NCBI GenBank assembly: GCA_015183035.1
Contig: JACZZP010000019.1
Location: 1 to 64,000, forward strand
Length of the DNA stretch: 64,000 nt
Direction: 5' to 3'
Origin: Meloidogyne chitwoodi
Lineage: Eukaryota; Nematoda; Chromadorea; Rhabditida; Meloidogynidae
The notes beneath the pieces are model-generated. The model saw only the letters and a program-made list of their open reading frames with translations. It was not told where the DNA came from and searched no databases. This document shows positions 15,001 through 25,855 of this stretch, one piece after another (positions within the stretch are counted from its first letter, which is position 1; each line of letters begins with the position of its first letter). A program made the position numbers and the translations under genes.

Positions 15001-18000
15001 TTCAAAAAATATTCATTCCAGCTTCAATATATTCAGAATTAAATCCTCTTTCGAATGATATATGACTCATACGAAACTTACCTACAGATTTTTTTTACAA
15101 AAATTCAAAATAGTCATTCTCCCCCAAAAAATTTCTATGTTCAGCAACTTGCAACTTTTGACTGTTCTGTTAAAGGTTGATAATTTTTGCTTAAGAATGA
15201 AGAATATAGAATGAGAATCATAATAAAAGAAAAAAATTTGAAGAAATACCAAAGAAATAAAAAGTTAATAAATTTGTTCCCCCCATCTCCCTTTTTACAC
15301 CCAGCCAAAACCCAAGCTCTCCAAAGTGGAAGTGGCTTGTCTCTTCTACACCTATTGAAGCTCTAATGCTTGGATGTGACCGTATCTGGTCTCTTCTGTA
15401 CCTTTTGAAGCTTAAAGGTTTGGAGTTTAATTTTTTATACACCCAATGAAACTTAAAGGTAGAAAAGGGTGTTCCTTTACTCCTTCTATTTTCAAAAAAT
15501 TTTTTCTCAAAAACTAGTCGATGGATTTTTGAATTTTATAGCTCATTCGATTCAGTAATTCATCCTCTTTCAAATGATACTAAATTCAGCAAATTTCCAA
15601 CGATGGAAATTTTTTTATAAAAGTTCAAAATATATTCCTTCCCCCAAATTTTTCTTCAAAAAATCATATCTCTCAAAGCCTTCTTATTTAGGAGGTCTAT
15701 CATAGCTCATTCGATTCAGTTTTTCGAAGCTCTACAAATGATACAAATTACAGCGAATATGATTCGGAGGAAATTTTTTTATCGAAGTTTTAAATATTCC
15801 TTCCCCCAAAAAATTCCAATGTTCATGGACTTGGTTCTCAAAAACTAGTCATACGATTTTTGATTTTCATAGCTCATTCGATACAGCTCTTTAAGCTCTT
15901 TCGAATGATACTAAATTCAGTATACTTTCTCAGAGGGAAAAAAAATTTCTTCAATTTAAAAAATTTTTTCCCCCAAAAAAATTTCTATGTTCATGAACCT
16001 GTTTCTCGAGTTCTGTCTGTAAGTTGCTTGATTTCAATAGCTTGTTCGATTCACCTCTTCATCCTCTTTCGAATGAGATATGACTCATCCATAACTTACT
16101 TACAGAATTTTTTTTAAAAAACTCAAAGTATCCATTCTCCCCCCAAAAAATTTCTATGTTCCGGACCCTGTTTCTCAAAAACTAGTCATACGATTTTTGA
16201 ATTTCATAGCTCATTCGATTCAGCTTTCAAAGCTCTTTCGAATGATATATGAATCATATAGAAATATTTTGTCGATAATAAGTTAGCCGCGGTTGAACCT
16301 CCCAAATTATTTTTTCGGAACAAGTCTGAAATTTTCGGAACAAGTCTCATAACTTACTGAATTTTCTTCAAAAAATATTCATTCCAGCTTCAATATATTC
16401 AGAATTAAATCCTCTTTCGAATGATATATGACTCATACGAAACTTACCTACAGATTTTTTTTACAAAAATTCAAAATAGTCATTCTCCCCCAAAAAATTT
16501 CTATGTTCAGCAACTTGCAACTTTTGACTGTTCTGTTAAAGGTTGATAATTTTTGCTTAAGAATGAAGAATATAGAATGAGAATCATAATAAAAGAAAAA
16601 AATTTGAAGAAATACCAAAGAAATAAAAAGTTAATAAATTTGTTCCCCCCATCTCCCTTTTTACACCCAGCCAAAACCCAAGCTCTCCAAAGTGGAAGTG
16701 GCTTGTCTCTTCTACACCTATTGAAGCTCTAATGCTTGGATGTGACCGTATCTGGTCTCTTCTGTACCTTTTGAAGCTTAAAGGTTTGGAGTTTAATTTT
16801 TTATACACCCAATGAAACTTAAAGGTAGAAAAGGGTGTTCCTTTACTCCTTCTATTTTCAAAAAATTTTTTCTCAAAAACTAGTCGATGGATTTTTGAAT
16901 TTATAGCTCATTCGATTCAGTAATTCATCCTCTTTCAAATGATACTAAATTCAGCAAATTTCCAACGATGGAAATTTTTTTATAAAAGTTCAAAATATAT
17001 TCCTTCCCCCAAATTTTTCTTCAAAAAATCATATCTCTCAAAGCCTTCTTATTTAGGAGGTCTATCATAGCTCATTCGATTCAGTTTTTCGAGCTCTACA
17101 AATGATACAAATTACAGCGAATATGATTCGGAGGAAATTTTTTTATCGAAGTTTTAAATATTCCTTCCCCCAAAAAATTCCAATGTTCATGGACTTGGTT
17201 CTCAAAAACTAGTCATACGATTTTTGATTTTCATAGCTCATTCGATACAGCTCTTTAAGCTCTTTCGAATGATACTAAATTCAGTATACTTTCTCAGAGG
17301 GAAAAAAAATTTCTTCAATTTAAAAAATTTTTTCCCCCAAAAAAATTTCTATGTTCATGAACCTGTTTCTCGAGTTCTGTCTGTAAGTTGCTTGATTTCA
17401 ATAGCTTGTTCGATTCACCTCTTCATCCTCTTTCGAATGAGATATGACTCATCCATAACTTACTTACAGAATTTTTTTAAAAAACTCAAAGTATCCATTC
17501 TCCCCCCAAAAAATTTCTATGTTCCGGACCCTGTTTCTCAAAAACTAGTCATACGATTTTTGAATTTCATAGCTCATTCGATTCAGCTTTCAAAGCTCTT
17601 TCGAATGATATATGAATCATATAGAAATATTTTGTCGATAATAAGTTAGCCGCGGTTGAACCTCCCAAATTATTTTTTCGGAACAAGTCTGAAATTTTCG
17701 GAACAAGTCTCATAACTTACTGAATTTTCTTCAAAAAATATTCATTCCAGCTTCAATATATTCAGAATTAAATCCTCTTTCGAATGATATATGACTCATA
17801 CGAAACTTACCTACAGATTTTTTTTACAAAAATTCAAAATAGTCATTCTCCCCCAAAAAATTTCTATGTTCAGCAACTTGCAACTTTTGACTGTTCTGTT
17901 AAAGGTTGATAATTTTTGCTTAAGAATGAAGAATATAGAATGAGAATCATAATAAAAGAAAAAAATTTGAAGAAATACCAAAGAAATAAAAAGTTAATAA

Positions 18001-21000
18001 ATTTGTTCCCCCCATCTCCCTTTTTACACCCAGCCAAAACCCAAGCTCTCCAAAGTGGAAGTGGCTTGTCTCTTCTACACCTATTGAAGCTCTAATGCTT
18101 GGATGTGACCGTATCTGGTCTCTTCTGTACCTTTTGAAGCTTAAAGGTTTGGAGTTTAATTTTTTATACACCCAATGAAACTTAAAGGTAGAAAAGGGTG
18201 TTCCTTTACTCCTTCTATTTTCAAAAAATTTTTTCTCAAAAACTAGTCGATGGATTTTTGAATTTATAGCTCATTCGATTCAGTAATTCATCCTCTTTCA
18301 AATGATACTAAATTCAGCAAATTTCCAACGATGGAAATTTTTTTATAAAAGTTCAAAATATATTCCTTCCCCCAAATTTTTCTTCAAAAAATCATATCTC
18401 TCAAAGCCTTCTTATTTAGGAGGTCTATCATAGCTCATTCGATTCAGTTTTTCGAGCTCTACAAATGATACAAATTACAGCGAATATGATTCGGAGGAAA
18501 TTTTTTTATCGAAGTTTTAAATATTCCTTCCCCCAAAAAATTCCAATGTTCATGGACTTGGTTCTCAAAAACTAGTCATACGATTTTTGATTTTCATAGC
18601 TCATTCGATACAGCTCTTTAAGCTCTTTCGAATGATACTAAATTCAGTATACTTTCTCAGAGGGAAAAAAAATTTCTTCAATTTAAAAAATTTTTTCCCC
18701 CAAAAAAATTTCTATGTTCATGAACCTGTTTCTCGAGTTCTGTCTGTAAGTTGCTTGATTTCAATAGCTTGTTCGATTCACCTCTTCATCCTCTTTCGAA
18801 TGAGATATGACTCATCCATAACTTACTTACAGAATTTTTTTTAAAAAACTCAAAGTATCCATTCTCCCCCCAAAAAATTTCTATGTTCCGGACCCTGTTT
18901 CTCAAAAACTAGTCATACGATTTTTGAATTTCATAGCTCATTCGATTCAGCTTTCAAAGCTCTTTCGAATGATATATGAATCATATAGAAATATTTTGTC
19001 GATAATAAGTTAGCCGCGGTTGAACCTCCCAAATTATTTTTTCGGAACAAGTCTGAAATTTTCGGAACAAGTCTCATAACTTACTGAATTTTCTTCAAAA
19101 AATATTCATTCCAGCTTCAATATATTCAGAATTAAATCCTCTTTCGAATGATATATGACTCATACGAAACTTACCTACAGATTTTTTTTACAAAAATTCA
19201 AAATAGTCATTCTCCCCCAAAAAATTTCTATGTTCAGCAACTTGCAACTTTTGACTGTTCTGTTAAAGGTTGATAATTTTTGCTTAAGAATGAAGAATAT
19301 AGAATGAGAATCATAATAAAAGAAAAAAATTTGAAGAAATACCAAAGAAATAAAAAGTTAATAAATTTGTTCCCCCCATCTCCCTTTTTACACCCAGCCA
19401 AAACCCAAGCTCTCCAAAGTGGAAGTGGCTTGTCTCTTCTACACCTATTGAAGCTCTAATGCTTGGATGTGACCGTATCTGGTCTCTTCTGTACCTTTTG
19501 AAGCTTAAAGGTTTGGAGTTTAATTTTTTATACACCCAATGAAACTTAAAGGTAGAAAAGGGTGTTCCTTTACTCCTTCTATTTTCAAAAAATTTTTTCT
19601 CAAAAACTAGTCGATGGATTTTTGAATTTATAGCTCATTCGATTCAGTAATTCATCCTCTTTCAAATGATACTAAATTCAGCAAATTTCCAACGATGGAA
19701 ATTTTTTTATAAAAGTTCAAAATATATTCCTTCCCCCAAATTTTTCTTCAAAAAATCATATCTCTCAAAGCCTTCTTATTTAGGAGGTCTATCATAGCTC
19801 ATTCGATTCAGTTTTTCGAGCTCTACAAATGATACAAATTACAGCGAATATGATTCGGAGGAAATTTTTTTATCGAAGTTTTAAATATTCCTTCCCCCAA
19901 AAAATTCCAATGTTCATGGACTTGGTTCTCAAAAACTAGTCATACGATTTTTGATTTTCATAGCTCATTCGATACAGCTCTTTAAGCTCTTTCGAATGAT
20001 ACTAAATTCAGTATACTTTCTCAGAGGGAAAAAAAAATTTCTTCAATTTAAAAAATTTTTTCCCCCAAAAAAAATTTCTATGTTCATGAACCTGTTTCTC
20101 GAGTTCTGTCTGTAAGTTGCTTGATTTCAATAGCTTGTTCGATTCACCTCTTCATCCTCTTTCGAATGAGATATGACTCATCCATAACTTACTTACAGAA
20201 TTTTTTTTAAAAAACTCAAAGTATCCATTCTCCCCCCAAAAAATTTCTATGTTCCGGACCCTGTTTCTCAAAAACTAGTCATACGATTTTTGAATTTCAT
20301 AGCTCATTCGATTCAGCTTTCAAAGCTCTTTCGAATGATATATGAATCATATAGAAATATTTTGTCGATAATAAGTTAGCCGCGGTTGAACCTCCCAAAT
20401 TATTTTTTCGGAACAAGTCTGAAATTTTCGGAACAAGTCTCATAACTTACTGAATTTTCTTCAAAAAATATTCATTCCAGCTTCAATATATTCAGAATTA
20501 AATCCTCTTTCGAATGATATATGACTCATACGAAACTTACCTACAGATTTTTTTTACAAAAATTCAAAATAGTCATTCTCCCCCAAAAAATTTCTATGTT
20601 CAGCAACTTGCAACTTTTGACTGTTCTGTTAAAGGTTGATAATTTTTGCTTAAGAATGAAGAATATAGAATGAGAATCATAATAAAAGAAAAAAATTTGA
20701 AGAAATACCAAAGAAATAAAAAGTTAATAAATTTGTTCCCCCCATCTCCCTTTTTACACCCAGCCAAAACCCAAGCTCTCCAAAGTGGAAGTGGCTTGTC
20801 TCTTCTACACCTATTGAAGCTCTAATGCTTGGATGTGACCGTATCTGGTCTCTTCTGTACCTTTTGAAGCTTAAAGGTTTGGAGTTTAATTTTTTATACA
20901 CCCAATGAAACTTAAAGGTAGAAAAGGGTGTTCCTTTACTCCTTCTATTTTCAAAAATTTTTTTCTCAAAAACTAGTCGATGGATTTTTGAATTTTATAG

Positions 21001-21112
21001 CTCATTCGATTCAGTAATTCATCCTCTTTCAAATGATACTAAATTCAGCAAATTTCCAACGATGGAAATTTTTTTATAAAATTTCAAATATATTCCTTCC
21101 CCCAAATTTTTC
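1..21112. repeat. Higher-order satellite array, unit about 1364 bp, about 15.5 copies
   Basis: The same block recurs with spacings of 1363-1367 bp (anchors at 206, 1570, 2934, 4299, 5663, 7027, 8393, 9757 and so on to 20677). Copies differ mostly in homopolymer length and a few substitutions. Each unit contains about six diverged monomers of roughly 160-170 bp, each carrying TCATAGCTCATTCGATTCAG followed by CTCTTTCGAATGATA, plus a roughly 330-bp segment (140-480 in the first copy) with no monomer core. That segment holds an internal duplication around GTCTCTTCT...TTGAAGCT. The array enters the window already in progress, so its left end is unknown. Short open frames of 74, 85 and 141 codons recur in every unit, but I do not regard them as genes. 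A centromeric or pericentromeric role is inference. Confidence 0.97.
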
Positions 21113-22236
21113 TATACTTTCAAAAAAATTTTTCTCAAAAACTAGTCATACGATTTTTGAATTTCATAGCTCATTCGATTCAGCTTTCAAAGCTCTTTCG
21201 AATGATACCAAATTCAATATAATTCTATAGAGGGACTTAGAGTCCCATCAATTTAAAAAATTTATTCACCCTCAATGTATTCCAATGTTCATGGACCTGG
21301 TTCTCGAAATCTAGTCATTAGATTTTTGAATTTCATAGTTCATTCGATTCAGCTTTTCGAGCTCTTTCGAATGATACCAAATTCAGTAAAGTTTCTCAGA
21401 GGGAATTAGAGTCCCATCAATTTAAAAAATTTATTCAACCCCAATATATTTCAATGTTCATGGACCTGGTTCTCGAAATCAAGTCATTAGATTTTTGAAT
21501 TTCATAGCTCATTCGATTCAGCTTTTCGATCTCTTTCGAATGATACCAAATTCAGTAAAGTTTTATAGAGGGAAAAAAAATTTCTTCAATTTAAAAAATT
21601 TATTCAACCCCAATATATTTCAATGTTCATGGACCTGGTTCTCGAAATCTAGTCATTAGATTTTTGAATTTCATAGTTCATTCGATTCAGCTTTTCGAGC
21701 TCTTTCGAATGATACCAAATTCAGTAAAGTTTCTCAGAGGGAATTAGAGTCCCATCAATTTAAAAAATTTATTCAACCCCAATATATTTCAATGTTCATG
21801 GACCTGGTTCTCGAAATCAAGTCATTAGATTTTTGAATTTCATAGCTCATTCGATTCAGCTTTTCGATCTCTTTCGAATGATACCAAATTCAGTAAAGTT
21901 TTATAGAGGGAAAAAAAATTTCTTCAATTTAAAAAATTTATTCAACCCCAATATATTTCAATGTTCATGGACCTGGTTCTCGAAATCTAGTCATTAGATT
22001 TTTGAATTTCATAGTTCATTCGATTCAGCTTTTCGAGCTCTTTCGAATGATACCAAATTCAGTAAAGTTTCTCAGAGGGAATTAGAGTCCCATCAATTTA
22101 AAAAATTTATTCAACCCCAATATATTTCAATGTTCATAGACCTGGTTCTCGAAATCTAGTCATTAGATTTTTGAATTTCATAGCTCATTCGATTCAGCTT
22201 TTCGAGCTCTTTCGAATGATACCAAATTCAGTAAAC
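21113..22236. repeat. 169-bp satellite array with alternating A/B monomers
   Basis: The anchor CAATGTTCATGGACCTGG occurs at 21283, 21452, 21621, 21790, 21959 and (one base changed) 22128, exactly 169 bp apart. Two monomer types alternate: one has TTTCTCAGAGGGAATTAGAG, the other TTTTATAGAGGGAAAAAAAA. The true period is therefore 338 bp. The monomers carry the same core as the 1364-bp array (CATAGCTCATTCGATTCAG, CTCTTTCGAATGATACC). This is probably a less complex, edge-of-array relative of the larger repeat. Confidence 0.95.
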
Positions 22237-22545
22237 CGTTGGAAATTTGCTTAATTTGGTATCATTCGAAAGAGCTCGATAAGCTGAATCGAATGAGCTA
22301 TGAAATTTAAAAATCTATAGACTAGTTTTTGAGAAAAAAATTTTTGAAAATTTTAAAAATTTAGGGGGAAGGAATAATTCAAAGTACGATAAAAAAATTT
22401 CCATCGTTGGAAATTTGCTGAATTTGGTATCATTCGAAAGAGCTCGATAAGCTGAATCGAATGAGCTATGAAATTTAAAAATCTATAGACTAGTTTTTGA
22501 GAAAAAATTTTTTGAAAATTTTGAAAATTTAGGGGGAAGGAAACA
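22237..22545. repeat. Two satellite monomers in reversed orientation
   Basis: From 22237 the same satellite continues on the opposite strand. CGTTGGAAATTTGC appears at 22237 and 22405 (168 bp apart), followed each time by GGTATCATTCGAAAGAGCTC and GAATCGAATGAGCTATG, the reverse complement of the core in the preceding array. The repeat ends at about 22545 in GGGGGAAGGAAA. The junction at 22217-22250 therefore joins two head-to-head blocks. Confidence 0.93.
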
Positions 22546-22865
22546 TAAAAATCTCAAAATGGTCAAAAAGAGTAAAAACGGTCCAACGAAGAACTAACGT
22601 GGCCTATGATGAATTTTTACATTTTTATCCTTTATAATGTTTTTTCATTTTTCAGCATCGACTGATCCTTATCGATACATCAAAAGGCATAATATTTAAG
22701 TGCATTTGAAATTTATTCGATGGAGTGCGCTGAAACACACGCAAAAATTAATTCTCCTTGTCTCCCAAGAATGCTTTCACATTTGGGAATTAAATTTTAC
22801 AAATCTTGAACGAAAAAAATTAAGATGCCTTTATGGATAATTTTCACTTCAAAAATTAGTTTTTT
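22546..22865. other. Satellite-to-gene transition
   Basis: About 320 bp between the last satellite monomer and the first start codon of the LIM gene. No satellite core and no convincing exon is visible. An acceptor-like TTTTTCAG at about 22660 could mark an upstream exon or a trans-splice site, but the frame after it closes quickly. This stretch presumably holds the promoter of the LIM gene. Confidence 0.5.
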
Positions 22866-23431
22866 ATGTATCCGACAAGATTTTACATTAATTGCACTGC
22901 ATGCCGGAAAATTATAACTGATAATCATTTTTTGATGGCTCTTGGTTTGACATGGCACGAAGATTGTTTGAGAGTAAGTTAAACATTTCTCTCTTATTGT
23001 TAAAACAAAAAACCGTAAACTGGCGATTAACATCTAAAACCATCTATTATAGTGCGCGTGCTGCACAAGTCAACTAACTGACTTTGGTGACCGCTTCTAC
23101 TCGCGATTCGGACTAATTCTTTGTGCTATGGATTGTAAGAACATATAAAACTAAATTTTCTCTTTTTTGCAGATGTGCGAATTTTTGGGCGTTCCGGTCA
23201 ATGCTGTCTTTGTTTGGATACAATTAAACCTGCTGATTGGGTAATGGCTATAGATAAAGTACCGCTCTTTGCACATCTTGACTGCTTTCGATGTTGGAAG
23301 TGTGGATATAGGTTTTTGTTATATAGATAACAAATAGCCAAACTATTAATGCTTCAAAAAATTTAAGATTCTGTGTTGGTGAAGCATATAATTTTGTGAA
23401 CGGGCTTGTTATCTGTAATTATGACTGTTGA
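22866..23431 (+). CDS. LMO-like protein with two LIM domains
   Basis: I read four exons: 22866-22973, 23053-23134, 23173-23311 and 23368-23431, giving about 130 residues. The start is the first ATG after an in-frame stop, with an AG acceptor at 22858-22859 just upstream. LIM1 begins CTACRK, continues TWHEDCLR, CACC and ends ILCAMD. LIM2 begins CCLC, continues HLDCFRCWKC and ends GLVICNYD. Zinc ligands fit C-x2-C ... H-x2-C-x2-C-x2-C ... C-x2-D in both. The linker DYVRIFGRSG matches the DYIRLFGNSG linker of LMO proteins (rhombotins), nuclear adaptors that bridge transcription factors and LDB1-type partners. The gene consists almost entirely of the two LIM domains, as LMO proteins do. It sits about 320 bp from satellite DNA and converges on the PAQR gene. 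Alternative: a fragment of a longer LIM-homeobox gene; no homeodomain is seen before the stop. Confidence 0.85.
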
Positions 23432-23632
23432 TATATATCCTAGGTGTAGTAGCATCAATAATGAACAAACAATTGAATAAGATAAACAAGAATCAACATA
23501 ATGAAAGGATAAAATTGATACATATCTTGTTCTCCCCTTTCTAAAAATCCTAAAAACTTTTTATCGGAATTATATTATTTAAAAGTATTTCGAAAATTAT
23601 AAATAAAAATTATATAACTAATAAAAACCAGC

Positions 23633-25634
23633 TTAATAAGGTCGCAGTTGTTCATCTATCCATAATACCTGAGCCTCATCAGTTCCGCTAAGTTCGATTA
23701 GTTGTTCTGAGCACGAACCTCCTTCCAGTCTTTTCATCGCCATCTCCAAAATTCCATGGTAATGAACAGCAGCAGCTAATATCACAAAAATATGAAAGAG
23801 TTGATGGGAATGACACTAAATTTTGCAATATACTTTTGTGAAATGAGACCGTTAGGTAATTTAGTAAAGATCATTAGGTATTTTAATATGCCTATTGAAT
23901 TTTGACATATGGCAGTTTTTCACTTTGTTTAATTTGTCATTTAAAACTACCATGTTATTACTCCACTTACATTTTATACATTTATATAAAAATACCATTA
24001 TATCGCACTTGCCAGGGCAACAACGTTCTGGAAAGCGAGCCTATAATTATCTAGGAAATTATTGATTCGATAAGCAAGCAAACCATATAAACAGCTGCAC
24101 CAGTTATATATAGACAACCCATTAGCAAGAGCCAATGAAATGAAGCATAATCAAACATCCACTTAAAACCATCCGTGATTACCAAATGCAGAGCCGGTAC
24201 AACACCTATATAATAACACTAGAATGTATACAACTAAATTCCATCATTTCAGAAATTATTTAATAATTAGTACTCACTGCTCAATCCCATAGCTAAAAAC
24301 ACGCCCCCACGAAGTGGCCTGAATTTGGGTTGAGCAAATTTATCCCATAATGAGACAATTACAGCAGCAATGCCCAAGACAACAATCATACCAATATAGA
24401 AAGACATTGCGAATGCTCGACAATAAAAAGCATAGTAAATCCAAGGAACGAACGAACCGATAATTAGCAGTGATATACCAGAATAATCAAGTCTTAATTT
24501 TTCGTAATATTATAGTTGGTTGTAATAGCTAACTTGCTAAAAAGTCTCCCAACATTTTCAGAATGACATTGAACAATGTGAAATGAAAAAGACAGGCCCA
24601 TGCATAGAATTGCGCAAATGCAGAAGATAAGAAAAATAATCTAAAAATAAATAAGTTCAGAAAATGTATCGGAAAAAATTAGTAGATAAAATGTTAAAAA
24701 TTACTTTATCTGGCCAGGCCATGACATTCGCTGGCCTACTAAGAATCCAAACAAATGCACCAGTGAATGCAACACAACCTGAAACAATTCATGTTATTCA
24801 CATTTGTTAATATTTATCAGATACACAATCTGTTCTCACCATAAATATGCGTCCAAATATTGCCCGTCTCGGTGTGAAGTGAGAAAACGCTCTTGAAGCA
24901 AGAACTAAATGTGCCTAGTTGGGGTCGATGTCCAGAGTGCAAAAATTCATTGTCTACACAATAAAAATAATGAATTAGATTAAACTTTTAACAATTAATC
25001 AACCTTGTAACCAAGCAGGGAGTCCAGTGAAATTTACGCCCTTCCAGTTCAGTTGCCAAAATCGTTTATGCCTTTTGTGTACATCGATAATCTCTTCTCC
25101 TTCAACATGCTCAATTCCTTGAAAGCGCATCATCTCTTCTTCGTCTATAGGAACCTTAATGTGTATTTAATTTTAAAAATACAAGCTTTCACAAATAAAC
25201 TTTCATAAACTTATGAAAATTTACTTTAAGATTAATATCGTATCGATTTTCACCTCAAATTCTTTTTCCTCTGGCATAACTTCAATCGCATCAAAATCAG
25301 GAGAAGCTCGTTGTGCTTGTACTTGATGATCAACTGCAGGTACTAGGATATGTCTAAAGCGTACCGCTCGATTTTTCTCATCTTTTTTATCGGAATTCTG
25401 AAAATCGAACAATTTATAGACATTTTCAGCCTGTAGCAAATCTAGAATCCAGTCATAAGTACTATACTAAAAAGTAAAGTATTAAATAACCTCTTGCATT
25501 TTAATATTTTCATTGTTTCGTGTTCGCTGTGATTGCGGCATTGAATGAGCACGTCTATGCCCTTTTGTAAATGTATTTATAGATTTTTCATCTTTTTTCT
25601 CGTTATCATTTTCCAAATTCAATGCTTGAGCCAT
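23633..25634 (-). CDS. Adiponectin receptor-like PAQR membrane protein
   Basis: Minus-strand gene with about eight short introns. The first exon starts at 25634 (MAQALNLEND). The second (25466-25254) encodes YSTYDWILDLLQAEN. Later exons give DNEFLHSGHRPQLGTF, TETGNIWTHIYG, SFSFHIVQCHSENVGRLFSK and, last, HSHQLFHIFVILAAAVHYH. These are AdipoR/PAQR signatures, including the conserved histidines of SFSFH and HSHQLFH that bind zinc in the seven-helix core. The family acts at membranes in lipid sensing; in Caenorhabditis PAQR proteins maintain membrane fluidity. An acidic N-terminal cytosolic segment precedes the core, as in AdipoR. The gene lies 221 bp downstream of MARCHF6 on the same strand, close enough for a nematode operon, and converges with the LIM gene 201 bp away. 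I did not verify every exon boundary. Confidence 0.93.
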
Positions 25635-25855
25635 CTATGTAAATGTTTAGGAAATACATAACAAAAATATAAATCAAAATTATTCTGGTAAAATTACCGG
25701 CAATGTTAAATAAAGAAACGAGAAAGATTTTTAAACAAGTTAAAAAATAAAATATTCAAAAAAGTATTCATGTTTTATAATCGAGACGTTTGAAAAATCC
25801 GTATTTTGCCTTTTAAATATATAATAAACATTTGTCAATAATTAAACATCTCAAA

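Noticed and set aside
1..22545. Interpretation of the satellite as a CRISPR array or telomere
   Set aside because: Units are far too long and contiguous, with no spacers, and no short telomeric repeat is present.
22797..23033. A 78-codon minus frame
   Set aside because: It is antisense to the first two exons of the LIM-domain gene, whose plus-strand reading is strongly supported.
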